Shown here in pieces: positions 1 through 8,692 of a DNA stretch of 26,571 bases. Position 1 is the first letter of the stretch, and every line of letters starts with the position of its first letter. Origin of the DNA: Actinomycetota bacterium. GTDB lineage: Bacteria; Actinomycetota; Actinomycetes; S36-B12; UBA5976. A program made the translations under genes and the position numbers. The notes under the pieces are model-generated. The model made no database searches and had not been told where the DNA came from. It saw only the letters and a program-made list of their open reading frames with translations. Where the stretch lies: NCBI GenBank assembly GCA_947486505.1, contig CANKTT010000005.1, positions 1 through 26,571 on the forward strand, read 5' to 3'.

Positions 1-1632
1 ACCACAATGGCAAATGTTTTAGGTGTGCCATTTAGAGAAGTGTTTCGTCAAGGGTTTATCTCAACATATTTGATGGCCTTACCCCCATCACGAAGTTACA
101 TTATTACGGCACTAATTGCTGCAGCCATTGCTATCGCAGGCATATTTCTTATCTCACTTAACTCAATAGCGCTCTTGGCTGCTCTCGCTGGTGCTGGCAT
201 TGCGGCGCCACTTTTGAATAGTCACGCTGCCTCACTTGGTAGCCATTCACTGGCACTTACATCTTCAGTTGCACATGGTTTGGCTATGAGTGCCTGGGTT
301 GGTTGCCTGTGGGCAGTATCAGCATTTGTTAAATCCAAAGATTTAAAAGTCGTAGCGCGTTTTTCCGCATTAGCTGCAACTAGTGTTGCGGTTCTGGCTG
401 TTTCAGGTGTTGCTGCCGCTTATGCCAGACTAGATTCAATTAGTGACCTGTGGCTAAGTCGTTATGGCCAAATCGTAGTTCTGAAAATTACCTTCTTTGC
501 AATTCTTATGTTGTTAGCAATTCAAATTAGAGCAAGGTTAGCTACTTCTGGGAGCCTGATTAAGTTCCTAGGTGCCGAAGTTGCGATCATGGCATTGGCA
601 ATTGGGGTTGGGGTAGCACTTCATTCCACACCAATGAGCCGAATCTCTGCACCATTGAATTCTGCGAGTGAGGAAATTCTTGGATTTGCTTATCCGCCAC
701 CACCAACACTTTCAACGATCATCTTTGGCTGGAATCCTGAATGGTTTATGTTAACCATCAGTTTGATCGCAGCAGCGCTTTACACAATCGGCGTCATTCG
801 GGTCAAGCAGAATCAAATCAAGTGGAGCGCACTGCGCACTATTTCCTTCATGATCGGTATTGGCTTGGTTATCTGGACCACTAATGCAGGAATAAGCATG
901 TACTCGAAAGTTTCATTTGAGTACCACATGATTCAACACATGACGCTTTCGATGATTGCGCCAATCTTTATCATCTTGAGCACACCAATTACCTTGGCTC
1001 TGCGAGCACTACCCGCTCAAAAGACTTCCGACCACCGAAGCATCAGGGAGTGGATTCTTGCGCTCCTTCATAGTGCTTATTCAAAGCTGATTACGCAGCC
1101 ACTTATGGTGCTCGCGATCTTTACCTTTGGTTTGTATGGCATGTACTTCACTCCACTTTTTGCCACTTTGATGGGAAGTCACACCGGGCACATTTTCATG
1201 GAGCTGCATTTCTTGATTTCAGGCTTGCTGTTTTCCTACGTAGTGATTGGCGCAGATCCAAGTCCGCGCAAAGTTCCATACTGGCAACGCTTAATGATTG
1301 TTTTGGTTGGACTTTCGCTGCACGCATTTTTCGCAATCGCACTCATGCAATCAAGTGAACCAATCGGAGTTGATTGGTACATCCAAGTGCAGCCGCCTTG
1401 GATTACAGACTTGGTAGCGGACACAGCGGCAGGTGGCAGTATTGCTTGGGCACTTGGCGAGATTCCAACATTTCTACTTCTAGTAATCGTGGCAGTTATG
1501 TGGTCGCGCGACGACGGCCGACTAGCGAAGCAAATTGATCGTGCAGCCGATCGAGACGGAGATGCAGACCTTAAGGCTTACAACGCACAACTTGGCGCAT
1601 TAAATGACCGAGATAATTCGACTAACGAATAA
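1..1632 (+). CDS. CopD/CtaG fusion membrane protein (5' end outside window)
   Basis: Multi-spanning membrane protein that joins a copper-resistance CopD-type domain to a caa3_CtaG domain, an arrangement known from actinobacteria. The first visible ATG is at 7, but the frame is open to the edge of the window and the visible protein already begins inside a conserved stretch before a membrane helix, so the true start almost certainly lies upstream. About residues 30-215 (counted from 7) carry the CopD-like helices, including a HGLAMSAWVG segment. From about 235 on is the CtaG half, with YHMIQHMTLSMIAP and, later, HTGHIFMELHFLISG, whose His and Met residues are candidate copper ligands. CtaG domains are linked to copper delivery for cytochrome oxidase, CopD to copper uptake across the membrane. 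The exact job here is inferred from the family. It overlaps the end of the opposing nitrilase gene by 11 bases. Confidence 0.85.
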   Translation, partial: TTMANVLGVPFREVFRQGFISTYLMALPPSRSYIITALIAAAIAIAGIFLISLNSIALLAALAGAGIAAPLLNSHAASLGSHSLALTSSVAHGLAMSAWVGCLWAVSAFVKSKDLKVVARFSALAATSVAVLAVSGVAAAYARLDSISDLWLSRYGQIVVLKITFFAILMLLAIQIRARLATSGSLIKFLGAEVAIMALAIGVGVALHSTPMSRISAPLNSASEEILGFAYPPPPTLSTIIFGWNPEWFMLTISLIAAALYTIGVIRVKQNQIKWSALRTISFMIGIGLVIWTTNAGISMYSKVSFEYHMIQHMTLSMIAPIFIILSTPITLALRALPAQKTSDHRSIREWILALLHSAYSKLITQPLMVLAIFTFGLYGMYFTPLFATLMGSHTGHIFMELHFLISGLLFSYVVIGADPSPRKVPYWQRLMIVLVGLSLHAFFAIALMQSSEPIGVDWYIQVQPPWITDLVADTAAGGSIAWALGEIPTFLLLVIVAVMWSRDDGRLAKQIDRAADRDGDADLKAYNAQLGALNDRDNSTNE

Positions 1633-2407
1633 ACCGATCTTTTTGGAATGGGTGTTCGTTCCTAAACTCTGATACCTGAGTTAGGTCAATGTCGGCATAA
1701 AGCACTTCTTCATCAGTGCCGGCTTCAGCGATAATTTCACCGCGTGGACTAACTACCATCGAATGCCCACCTAGCATGATGTCGCCATTCGGCCCAACTT
1801 CATTGCAGGCGATCACCCAAGCCTGATTCTCAATGGCTCTGGCTTGATTCAGAACTCGCCAATGATTGATGCGAGGTTCTGGCCAACCTGAAGTAATCAA
1901 AATGGTTTCAACGCCCTGGTCATTCATGCCACGGAATAACTCTGGGAAGCGAAGGTCATAACAAATTGCTAAACCAGCGTGACCAACAGGTGTTTGTTGT
2001 TGCGTAACAATTTCGGTACCGCGATTGAGCAGTACTGCTTCACCATGATCGAATCCATATAAATGTATCTTGCGATAGTACTTCACAACTTCACCTGCTG
2101 GATTTATTAATACTGCAGTGTTGGCCATGCCACCGTCTGGGAGTCGCTCCACAAACGAGCCACCGTGTAACCAAAAACTTCCAGCTTTCGCACGATCTTG
2201 CAAAGCGGTAACAAGTTCACCGTCACGTGGCTGGGCATATGTTTCAAGGGCACCTGAATTAAAGGCGCCAATGATCCAAAGTTCAGGAAGTACTACAAGA
2301 TCGCATTTACCTTTTTGTTGATCGACTAAATCAAGAACTCTTGGAGCGCGCGCTTCGGGAGTTTCCGAATCACTTACATCAACTTGTAATAGCGCTACCC
2401 GATTCAT
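1622..2407 (-). CDS. Nitrilase-superfamily carbon-nitrogen hydrolase
   Basis: Cytosolic amidohydrolase of the nitrilase superfamily, 261 residues, the usual length for the family. The Glu-Lys-Cys catalytic triad is visible: Glu42 in VLPELW, Lys113 in YRKIHLYGF and Cys149 in AICYDLRFPELFR. The sequence resembles the omega-amidase/NIT2 and YafV-like branch, which hydrolyses small amides such as alpha-ketoglutaramate, a by-product of glutamine transamination in methionine salvage. That substrate is only a suggestion. The ATG at 2407 gives MNRVALLQVD, the typical first beta strand. A TANNNT hexamer (TAGACT) ends exactly six bases before this ATG, so the mRNA may be leaderless. The gene converges on the CtaG gene with an 11-base tail overlap and no terminator between them. 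Confidence 0.88.
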   Translation of the reverse strand: MNRVALLQVDVSDSETPEARAPRVLDLVDQQKGKCDLVVLPELWIIGAFNSGALETYAQPRDGELVTALQDRAKAGSFWLHGGSFVERLPDGGMANTAVLINPAGEVVKYYRKIHLYGFDHGEAVLLNRGTEIVTQQQTPVGHAGLAICYDLRFPELFRGMNDQGVETILITSGWPEPRINHWRVLNQARAIENQAWVIACNEVGPNGDIMLGGHSMVVSPRGEIIAEAGTDEEVLYADIDLTQVSEFRNEHPFQKDRFIR

Positions 2408-2413
2408 AGCTTC

Positions 2414-2419
2414 AGTCTA
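2414..2419 (-). promoter_or_regulatory. -10 element of the nitrilase gene, leaderless-type
   Basis: TAGACT on the minus strand, followed by six bases and the ATG. This places the expected transcription start at or next to the A of the start codon. No Shine-Dalgarno-like purine run is present. No convincing -35 hexamer was seen. Confidence 0.4.
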
Positions 2420-2561
2420 TTGAAAATGACTTGCTAGCAATGCGTAGATCTAGATATCCAGAACCAAGGTTGATGCCGTGCCGCGCGAAACACACGGATA
2501 CATAACTCCGATTGCATCCTTGTCCTCATCACTCATCACTGAATCGAGGTGTACTGGCTGG

Positions 2562-2705
2562 CCCTTCAAAACTCGAACTTCGCATGGATCGGGTTTGGGC
2601 TTAGCAATCGTTGATCGCTTGACTACTGCAAGCGGAGGGCGAGCTGAGCTCGTTAACTTAAGTCCTCATGGCTTAAGTGCAGACGCCTATTTCACGAGCG
2701 CTTAA
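2562..2705 (+). pseudogene. Relic of a sensor histidine kinase (C-terminal ATPase end only)
   Basis: The translated stretch PFKTRTSHGSGLGLAIVDRL continues through ASGGRAELVNL to a stop at 2703-2705. This is the last part of a histidine-kinase HATPase_c domain: the G2 box (GSGLGLAIV), the following helix and the final beta strand. The dimerisation His, N box and G1 box are absent. The open frame begins only at 2478, and its first ~28 codons (MPRETHGYIT...) do not look like kinase. No upstream kinase pieces were found between 2408 and 2561. The frame and stop are intact, so decay must be recent or the fragment is under some constraint. It meets the end of the DUF3180 gene with the stop codons overlapping. 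I treat it as a remnant rather than a functional protein. Confidence 0.6.
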
Positions 2706-3184
2706 GCATGACTACCGTTTTGTGATTGGTTATCTGTCGGTGGTTCCTTTATCTGGCAGATGCGTTCGAGCCAAAGGGCTACGGTGGCAGTTAACAAACT
2801 CGCTAATGCCGTGATTGCAGAAATTTGAATCCGATTTGCTCCGGCACTGGAATAGTCTGCAGCGATGTTGGCAAACATCACTCCAACATAGAAACCGAAT
2901 ACTAAAGAGCCAACTCTAGAGGCCGACATTGCCAGCGCCGCTGTTCTTGCTGCAACGATTGGATGCAAGCGATTTATTGTTGCGCCTGGCTTCAGCCGAG
3001 CTCTAGTCATTAGGGTCCACATGAGCAGAGTGACAAAAACCAAGATCATTGCGATTGCCGAGCCAACCGATACCGGCATACCTTGGCCAAAGAAGGTTGG
3101 CCACAGCTGAGCAAAAGACCAACCAACGGCAACGGCAAGGATTGCAAGCACTGCCAACATGCTGATTTTTGTTTGATGAATCAT
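2702..3184 (-). CDS. DUF3180 membrane protein
   Basis: Integral membrane protein of 160 residues with four predicted hydrophobic helices (about residues 8-27, 40-58, 83-105 and 121-142). DUF3180 proteins typically follow folK in actinobacterial folate operons, which is the position here. No catalytic motif is visible and the function is unknown. Its ATG overlaps the folK stop as ATGA (3181-3184), so it is translationally coupled to folK. It ends on the histidine-kinase relic with overlapping stops. The family call rests on the context, length and topology, which all agree. Confidence 0.75.
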   Translation of the reverse strand: MIHQTKISMLAVLAILAVAVGWSFAQLWPTFFGQGMPVSVGSAIAMILVFVTLLMWTLMTRARLKPGATINRLHPIVAARTAALAMSASRVGSLVFGFYVGVMFANIAADYSSAGANRIQISAITALASLLTATVALWLERICQIKEPPTDNQSQNGSHA

Positions 3185-3681
3185 ACGTGCGCCACTAAAG
3201 CCAGATCGTTACGAAACCGAATTCCGCTGACTTCTATACCTTCAAGTAATTGCGCGACTGAGTTTTTTCCGGGAATTACAAAGTCCGGATCAAGCAATGA
3301 CCAAGGCAATAAAACAAAAGCGCGCTCATGCGCCCTAGGGTGTGGCAGTTCCAACTCCGGAGTGGAACGAACTTCAGTGTCCATTGCCAGCAAATCTATG
3401 TCTAAAGTTCTTGGTCCCCATCGCTCATTGCGCTCACGGTTTTGCTCAAGTTCGATCTGCTGAGTTGCTGCAAGGAACTGCTCGGGAGACAAAATAGTCT
3501 TAACGACTGCGACCGCATTCAAATACTGTCCTTGCTCCGGACCGCCTACTGGATCGGTTTCAAAAACTGGCGATACCGAGTGGACTTGAGTACCCGTCAA
3601 TTCATTTATCGAATCCAAGGCGTTCTGCAGGTATTGAATGCGATCGCCAAGATTTGAACCCAGGCTGATAGTGGCCTTCAT
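3181..3681 (-). CDS. folK: 6-hydroxymethyl-7,8-dihydropterin pyrophosphokinase
   Basis: Transfers pyrophosphate from ATP to 6-hydroxymethyl-7,8-dihydropterin, the step that activates the pterin for condensation with p-aminobenzoate in folate synthesis. The protein is 166 residues, normal for HPPK. It starts ATISLGSNLGDR, the conserved first strand and loop, and carries the family signature RWGPRTLDIDLL at residues 87-98, containing the magnesium-binding Asp pair, followed by ELPHPRAHERAFVL near 111-123. The start codon shares one base with the folB stop (TAATG). It sits fourth in the ftsH-folE-folP-folB-folK run. Confidence 0.95.
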   Translation of the reverse strand: MKATISLGSNLGDRIQYLQNALDSINELTGTQVHSVSPVFETDPVGGPEQGQYLNAVAVVKTILSPEQFLAATQQIELEQNRERNERWGPRTLDIDLLAMDTEVRSTPELELPHPRAHERAFVLLPWSLLDPDFVIPGKNSVAQLLEGIEVSGIRFRNDLALVAHV

Positions 3682-4037
3682 TATGGCAAAGTCCTGGATA
3701 CCGAGACATTCTCAAATGGCACTTCAATTGGAGCATTCGGCTTGTGCACGGTTACCGTCACGGAAGTGACACCGGAGATGTCTAGGCATTCTCGGGCAAT
3801 CAAGTCCGCCAACTTTTCAATCAAATCAAATGGCTCACCAGTAATTGCGGCGTGTGCAATGTTCGCCAACTCGGCGTAGTTCACAGTGTCGCGAACGTCA
3901 TCTGACTTAACTGCAGCAGAAAAATCTGAATTTACTTCAATATTCACTTTGAAAGTTTGGCCTTCACGTTTCTCTTGCTCAAAAACTCCGTGGTAGCCAA
4001 TTCCAGAAACGCCTGTTAAGAAAATCTTGTCAGTCAT
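3681..4037 (-). CDS. folB: Dihydroneopterin aldolase
   Basis: Cleaves 7,8-dihydroneopterin to 6-hydroxymethyl-7,8-dihydropterin and glycolaldehyde, supplying FolK, which is encoded immediately downstream. The protein is 118 residues, the usual length for the octameric enzyme. Recognisable features are the start IFLTGVSGIGYHGVFEQEK, the DTVNYAEL segment that binds the pterin, and LIEKLADLIA. The start codon overlaps the folP stop (TAATG at 4035-4039). Confidence 0.94.
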   Translation of the reverse strand: MTDKIFLTGVSGIGYHGVFEQEKREGQTFKVNIEVNSDFSAAVKSDDVRDTVNYAELANIAHAAITGEPFDLIEKLADLIARECLDISGVTSVTVTVHKPNAPIEVPFENVSVSRTLP

Positions 4038-4885
4038 TAGGTCTTTGCAATCCGATCTACTACAGCAATTGCATCACTCGATGACTTAACATCATGAACT
4101 CGCACCGCCCAAAGACCTCGGGCTGCCATAAGTGTTGAGATCGCGGTAGTGGCACTTTCGCGTTCATCTGAATCTCGAGCCACACCATCTCTTGCGAGTA
4201 GTTCACCAAGGAACTTCTTACGAGAAGCTCCCATCAGAATTGGAAATCCTAATTCTTCAAGGACATTTAAGTGCTTCAGTATTGGCCAATTCTGCTCAAC
4301 GGTTTTTGCAAAACCTATACCTGGATCGATTGCGATTCGCGCTCGCGCAATTCCAGCCGCTACCGCAACGTCAACCTGCTGGCTAATCTCTCCAGCCACG
4401 TCGGCAACTACATCGTTGTAATCAGTCAGATTATTCATGATGTTTGAAGGGCCCCGCCAATGCATCAATATGTATGGTGTTTTCAAAGTTGCCACATAAC
4501 TCAACATCTCGGGATCTGATTTCCCTCCACTAACATCGTTAACCATGCTCGCACCAGCATCGACAGCTGCGCGCGCTACATCGGCACGCATGGTGTCAAT
4601 GCTGATTGCAACTCCAGAATCAACGAGCGCAGAAACAACGGGCACAACTCGATCCAATTCTTCTTGCACTGTAATCCGGTCGGAACCAGGTCGAGTTGAT
4701 TCGCCGCCAATGTCGATGATGTCGGCGCCATCTTGAATCATTTGTAATGCGTAATTGGTCGCAATCTTTGGATCGTTAAACCTGCCTCCATCGCTAAAGG
4801 AATCTGGCGTTACGTTTAAAACTCCCATCACAAGGGTGCGATCTAGATTGCGCAAATTCTCTGGCAAGCCGCTTGGGTGCAACAT
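4037..4885 (-). CDS. folP: Dihydropteroate synthase
   Basis: Condenses 6-hydroxymethyl-dihydropterin pyrophosphate with p-aminobenzoate to dihydropteroate, the sulfonamide target. The 282-residue TIM barrel shows all signature loops: MGVLNVTPDSFSDGGRF near the N-terminus, GGESTRPGS, SIDTMRADVA, NDVSGG, DPGIGFAKT and MGASRKKFLGELL. The first ~15 residues before the conserved strand are short and fit the ATG at 4885. Six bases separate it from the folE stop, so this is the only junction in the folate run without an overlap. Confidence 0.95.
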   Translation of the reverse strand: MLHPSGLPENLRNLDRTLVMGVLNVTPDSFSDGGRFNDPKIATNYALQMIQDGADIIDIGGESTRPGSDRITVQEELDRVVPVVSALVDSGVAISIDTMRADVARAAVDAGASMVNDVSGGKSDPEMLSYVATLKTPYILMHWRGPSNIMNNLTDYNDVVADVAGEISQQVDVAVAAGIARARIAIDPGIGFAKTVEQNWPILKHLNVLEELGFPILMGASRKKFLGELLARDGVARDSDERESATTAISTLMAARGLWAVRVHDVKSSSDAIAVVDRIAKT

Positions 4886-4891
4886 GGAAAA

Positions 4892-5503
4892 CTACTTACC
4901 GTTAATTAGCGACATCGCTTCAACGCGCGTTGAAGGGTCGCGTAGCTGACCACGAACAACGGATGTAAGAGTCGTGGAGCCAGGCTTACGAATTCCGCGC
5001 ATCGACATGCAAAGGTGTTCACATTCAATAACCACAATCACGCCGCGCGCGCCCAAAATTTCTGTCATCGCATCAGCTATTTGAGTAGTTAGGCGTTCTT
5101 GTACTTGTGGTCGGCGGGAATACATGTCAACTAAGCGAGCAATCTTTGAGAGTCCGGTGATCTTGCCATCTTCACCTGGAATGTAACCAACATGTCCGAC
5201 GCCATGAAATGGCAGCAAGTGATGTTCACATGTGGAATATATCGGAATGTCACGAACTACAACCAATTCGTCATGCCCTAAAGAAAAAGTTGTTGTTAAG
5301 ACATCTTGCGCAGTCTGATGAAGTCCACCAAAAATCTCTGCATACGACTTAGCCACTCGAGCTGGAGTTTGGGCCAAACCTTCCCGATCTGGATTTTCTC
5401 CTATGCCAATCAGCAACTCTCGAATAGCGGCTTCTACTCGAGCTGCATCAAATGGTTGCAGCGCGGGTGGTTCGCTCAATCGCTCGATTGGATCGATGCT
5501 CAC
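4892..5503 (-). CDS. folE: GTP cyclohydrolase I
   Basis: First enzyme of tetrahydrofolate synthesis, converting GTP to 7,8-dihydroneopterin triphosphate. The protein has 203 residues. The zinc ligands are in place: Cys92 and His95 in TCEHH and Cys165 in [11 protein letters not shown]. The substrate-binding region [20 protein letters not shown] (residues 117-136) is also intact. Translation starts at a GTG whose last three bases overlap the ftsH stop (GTGA at 5500-5503), so it is probably coupled to ftsH translation. Confidence 0.95.
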   Translation of the reverse strand: MSIDPIERLSEPPALQPFDAARVEAAIRELLIGIGENPDREGLAQTPARVAKSYAEIFGGLHQTAQDVLTTTFSLGHDELVVVRDIPIYSTCEHHLLPFHGVGHVGYIPGEDGKITGLSKIARLVDMYSRRPQVQERLTTQIADAMTEILGARGVIVVIECEHLCMSMRGIRKPGSTTLTSVVRGQLRDPSTRVEAMSLINGK

Positions 5504-7479
5504 GCGTCAGCCTGAGGCGTTTCTGTGGCTTCTGGTTCCGCCTCTATTACCGGCTTTGGCCCGAATGCATTAGTCAGGGCAAGCGGAGGAACATCAACCG
5601 GTGGTCGGTCACTTGGGCTACGTCGTGCAGACCCAGTCCAAGCCGGGCGACCTGGGCGACGGTTCAGTGGTTCAAAAATTCGCTCAATCTCTTCACGATT
5701 CAGAGTTTCCTTTTCAAGCAGTTCAACAACTAGCGCGTCTAAAACATCGCGGTTTTCAGCCAAGATTTCATAGGCCTCGTGGTGCGCGACATCAATAAAG
5801 GCGCGTACTTCTTCGTCAATTGCCGAGGCCACTTCTTCGGAGTACTCACGGCCATGACCCATGTCGCGACCCATGAACACTTCGCCAGATTCAGCGCCGT
5901 ATTTGATTGCTCCAAGACGTTCTGTCATACCAAACTGCATAACCATTTTGCGGGCGACTGAAGTTGCCTTTTCAATGTCATTGCTGGCTCCAGTTGTTGG
6001 ATCGTGGAAAACCATTTCCTCAGCAGCGCGACCACCAAGCATGTAGGCAAGTTGATCTTGCATTTCGCTTCGGGTGGTTGAGTACTTATCGTTTTCTGGC
6101 AGCACCATGGTGTAACCAAGTGCGCGACCACGAGGCAAAATTGTTACCTTATGAACCGGGTCAGTATTTGGCAAGGCTGCAGCCACAAGTGCGTGACCAC
6201 CTTCGTGGTAAGCCGTGATTAATCTTTCGTGTTCGCCCATTACTCGAGTTCGCTTTTGTGGGCCGCCGATTACCCGATCGATTGCTTCGTCCAAAGTTGC
6301 GTTGGTAATCAACTTCTGGTCGGTACGTGCAGTTAGCAATGCAGCTTCATTTAAAACATTTGCTAAGTCGGCGCCAGAGAATCCTGGAGTGCGACGAGCG
6401 ACTGCAGTTAAGTCGACATCTTCGGCAATTGGCTTGCCCTTTGCATGCACTGCCAATACATCGCGACGTCCCAGTAAATCAGGAACATCAATTGCAATCT
6501 GTCGGTCAAAGCGACCTGGGCGAAGTAACGCAGGATCCAAAATGTCTGGACGGTTTGTTGCGGCAATCAGAATCACTCCAGTGTTGCCATCGAAGCCATC
6601 CATTTCAACCAACATCTGGTTTAGGGTCTGTTCACGTTCATCATGGCCACCACCCATGCCTGCGCCACGATGACGGCCTACAGCATCAATTTCATCGATG
6701 AAGATGATGGCGGGAGCATTTGCTTTAGCTTGTTCGAAAAGATCGCGAACTCGGCTTGCGCCAACGCCCACAAACATTTCTACGAAATCAGAACCAGAAA
6801 TTGAAAAGAATGGCGCACCAGCCTCACCAGCGACAGCTCGCGCAAGAAGTGTCTTTCCAGTTCCTGGCGGCCCATATAGAAGTACACCCTTTGGAATTTT
6901 CGCGCCAAGTGCTTGGAACTTAGCAGGCTCTTGCAAAAACTCTTTGATTTCTTCTAATTCTTGAACTGCTTCGTCCGCACCTGCGACATCAGCAAAAGTA
7001 GTTTGTGGCATATCTTTGGTGATCATTTTGGCTTTCGATTTACCAAACTGCATGACCTTGCCGCCACCTTGCATCTGTCCCATGAAATAGAACAGCAAAC
7101 CCAGAATCAAAATTATTGGCAGCACCGAAGCCAGCAAACTAACTAGGAAAGATTGCTTGGGAACTAAAACGTTGTATCCATCTGGCAAGTTACCTTTAGC
7201 TTTTTCAGACTTTAGTAAGTCAATTAAGTCAGTGCCCTGGCCCGCAATGTAGTTTGCAGTAAGTTTTGTATCGTCAGTCAGTGTGACATTAATAAATTGG
7301 TCTTTGTCCACTAACGTTACAGACTTGGCGCGCCCCTGTTGAATGTCATCAACGATCTTCCAGGTATCAACTTTTTCTGTTGATGAACTACCTGTGATCG
7401 TGCTGCTACCAATCAGCAAAGCCATTACGGCAAAAATTATCCAGGTTAGTGGGGATCGCAAAATTGACTTTATCTTCAT
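5500..7479 (-). CDS. ftsH: ATP-dependent membrane zinc metalloprotease FtsH
   Basis: Membrane-anchored AAA+ protease that extracts and degrades membrane and short-lived cytosolic proteins. The protein has 659 residues. Two membrane helices lie at about 11-29 and 111-132, flanking a small extracytoplasmic domain. The AAA+ domain has Walker A GPPGTGKT (203-210), Walker B IIFIDEID (258-265), the pore motif FVEMFVG and the second region of homology [20 protein letters not shown]. The zinc site is HEGGH (425-429), the actinobacterial variant of HEAGH. The C-terminus is a Pro/Ala-rich disordered tail. In many actinobacteria tilS and hpt precede ftsH; here no such gene is upstream within the window. 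It leads the folate operon. Confidence 0.97.
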   Translation of the reverse strand: MKIKSILRSPLTWIIFAVMALLIGSSTITGSSSTEKVDTWKIVDDIQQGRAKSVTLVDKDQFINVTLTDDTKLTANYIAGQGTDLIDLLKSEKAKGNLPDGYNVLVPKQSFLVSLLASVLPIILILGLLFYFMGQMQGGGKVMQFGKSKAKMITKDMPQTTFADVAGADEAVQELEEIKEFLQEPAKFQALGAKIPKGVLLYGPPGTGKTLLARAVAGEAGAPFFSISGSDFVEMFVGVGASRVRDLFEQAKANAPAIIFIDEIDAVGRHRGAGMGGGHDEREQTLNQMLVEMDGFDGNTGVILIAATNRPDILDPALLRPGRFDRQIAIDVPDLLGRRDVLAVHAKGKPIAEDVDLTAVARRTPGFSGADLANVLNEAALLTARTDQKLITNATLDEAIDRVIGGPQKRTRVMGEHERLITAYHEGGHALVAAALPNTDPVHKVTILPRGRALGYTMVLPENDKYSTTRSEMQDQLAYMLGGRAAEEMVFHDPTTGASNDIEKATSVARKMVMQFGMTERLGAIKYGAESGEVFMGRDMGHGREYSEEVASAIDEEVRAFIDVAHHEAYEILAENRDVLDALVVELLEKETLNREEIERIFEPLNRRPGRPAWTGSARRSPSDRPPVDVPPLALTNAFGPKPVIEAEPEATETPQADA

Positions 7480-7609
7480 GTTCTAGAAACCAACGCCCTT
7501 TAAAATCGCGTATTTAATTGAATCTTTACGGTACTACCCAATGGGCCTGACCGCTAAACTCAGTGACCATTATGTGAGCTCTGTTCGCTGCAAGCGACAT
7601 ACCCCATCG

Positions 7610-7640
7610 GGGAAATCCCCATACTTAGCGGGGTTTTCCC
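7610..7640. terminator. Hairpin upstream of the small ParB-like gene
   Basis: Arms GGGAAATCCCC (7610-7620) and GGGGTTTTCCC (7630-7640) pair over 11 positions with one T-T mismatch and a nine-base loop. It is not followed by a long T run on either strand, so it could be a weak terminator of leftward-incoming or rightward-incoming transcription, or an operator-like inverted repeat. Its right edge touches the TATTGT -10 candidate at 7641-7646, so a protein bound here could control the downstream gene. Confidence 0.4.
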
Positions 7641-7646
7641 TATTGT
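7641..7646 (+). promoter_or_regulatory. -10 element of the small ParB-like gene, leaderless-type
   Basis: TATTGT followed by six bases and the GTG at 7653, which puts the predicted transcription start on the start codon. There is no room for a ribosome-binding site between the hairpin and the GTG. Confidence 0.4.
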
Positions 7647-7652
7647 TTAAGT

Positions 7653-7952
7653 GTGATCTTTAAGTCGGTGCTAAATGAGCGCCCATATCCTGAGCTAGAC
7701 ATAGCTAGCGAGGAATGGGGGTCGTTGGCTCCCCGGCAAATAAAGTTGTCAGATCTGTCGACGATTCGCAGCACCCTAGATCTAAACGCTCTACTTGCAA
7801 GTGATTCAACCTTCTTTGGTGACTTGTTTGCTCACGTAGTTCGCTGGAATGGCCAACTGTATTTGGAAGATGGGTTACACCGCGCTGTTCGTGCTGCCTT
7901 GCAAGGCCGGACCTCGCTGCATGCGCGAGTTATCGATCACCCGAGCACTTAA
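7653..7952 (+). CDS. Small conserved actinobacterial protein with ParB-like signature
   Basis: A 99-residue cytosolic protein whose function I do not know. From memory, close relatives are common in actinobacteria, with the pattern RPYPE, a PRQIKLSDL strand, TLDLNALLASDSTFFGDLF and, at the end, YLEDGLHRAVRAALQGRTSLHARV. The last block resembles the ParB/sulfiredoxin-type phosphate-binding motif (DGHHR-like) followed by a helix and a closing strand. That likeness is my inference; no partner nuclease or DNA-binding domain is present. The start is the GTG at 7653, supported by the placement of a -10 hexamer. Its last four bases overlap the end of the opposing ABC ATPase gene. Confidence 0.7.
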   Translation: MIFKSVLNERPYPELDIASEEWGSLAPRQIKLSDLSTIRSTLDLNALLASDSTFFGDLFAHVVRWNGQLYLEDGLHRAVRAALQGRTSLHARVIDHPST

Positions 7953-8692
7953 AGTCGCCCTGCTTCATGAACTCGGCGAAGGAAATCTTTAGTTTCATCT
8001 TGTTGCGGATCTGAAATAACTTGGGACGCCGGTCCCCGCTCAATAATGTTTCCATCTTTTAAGAAGCAAACTTCATCAGCAACTTGAGTTGCAAATCCCA
8101 TTTCGTGAGTCGCTAAGACCATTGCCATGCCATCAGCTTTTAGATCTCGCACGATCGATAAAACTTCATTCACTAGAACCGGATCAAGAGCGGATGTAAT
8201 TTCATCCAGTAACAGTAAGCGTGGCTTAACAGCAATTGATCGAATGATCGCGACGCGTTGTTGTTGTCCGCCACTGAGACGATCTGGAAATTGATCAGCC
8301 TTGTCGGATAAGTCAAAACGTCGAAGTAAAGTCATTGCTTCATCGTGAGCTTGAGACTTTGAAATCTTATGAACGCGGATTGGCGAAAGTGTGATGTTAT
8401 CCAAAACGCTCATGTGTGGAAATAAGTTGAATGACTGAAACACCATGCCGAGTTTTTTTCGAACTTCATCAACGTTTATTTCTGGGTCGGAGATTTCTTT
8501 GCCATCAAGATAGATTGAGCCATCATCGATAGTGTCCAACAGATTTATACATCTCAATAACGTTGACTTACCAGACCCGGATGAGCCGATCAAAACTGTA
8601 GCTGTGTGGTCAGGCACGTTTAATGAGAGATTGTTCAAAACCACATTGTCTTCAAAGCTTTTGCGCAGGTTCTTGACTTCTAGTACGTTCAT
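7949..8692 (-). CDS. Polar amino-acid ABC transporter, ATPase subunit
   Basis: Cytoplasmic ATPase of an amino-acid importer in the GlnQ/HisP family, 247 residues. Walker A is GSSGSGKS (36-43), the Q-loop is VFQSFNLFPHM, the ABC signature is LSGGQQQR (139-146), Walker B is LLLLDEITSALDP and the H-loop is ATHEMGF. The signature reads DEITSALDP where DEPTSALDP is usual. The ATG overlaps the permease stop (ATGA at 8689-8692). It is the third gene of a riboswitch-led operon, so the likely substrate is methionine or a precursor rather than the glutamine or histidine suggested by family names. Confidence 0.92.
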   Translation of the reverse strand: MNVLEVKNLRKSFEDNVVLNNLSLNVPDHTATVLIGSSGSGKSTLLRCINLLDTIDDGSIYLDGKEISDPEINVDEVRKKLGMVFQSFNLFPHMSVLDNITLSPIRVHKISKSQAHDEAMTLLRRFDLSDKADQFPDRLSGGQQQRVAIIRSIAVKPRLLLLDEITSALDPVLVNEVLSIVRDLKADGMAMVLATHEMGFATQVADEVCFLKDGNIIERGPASQVISDPQQDETKDFLRRVHEAGRL

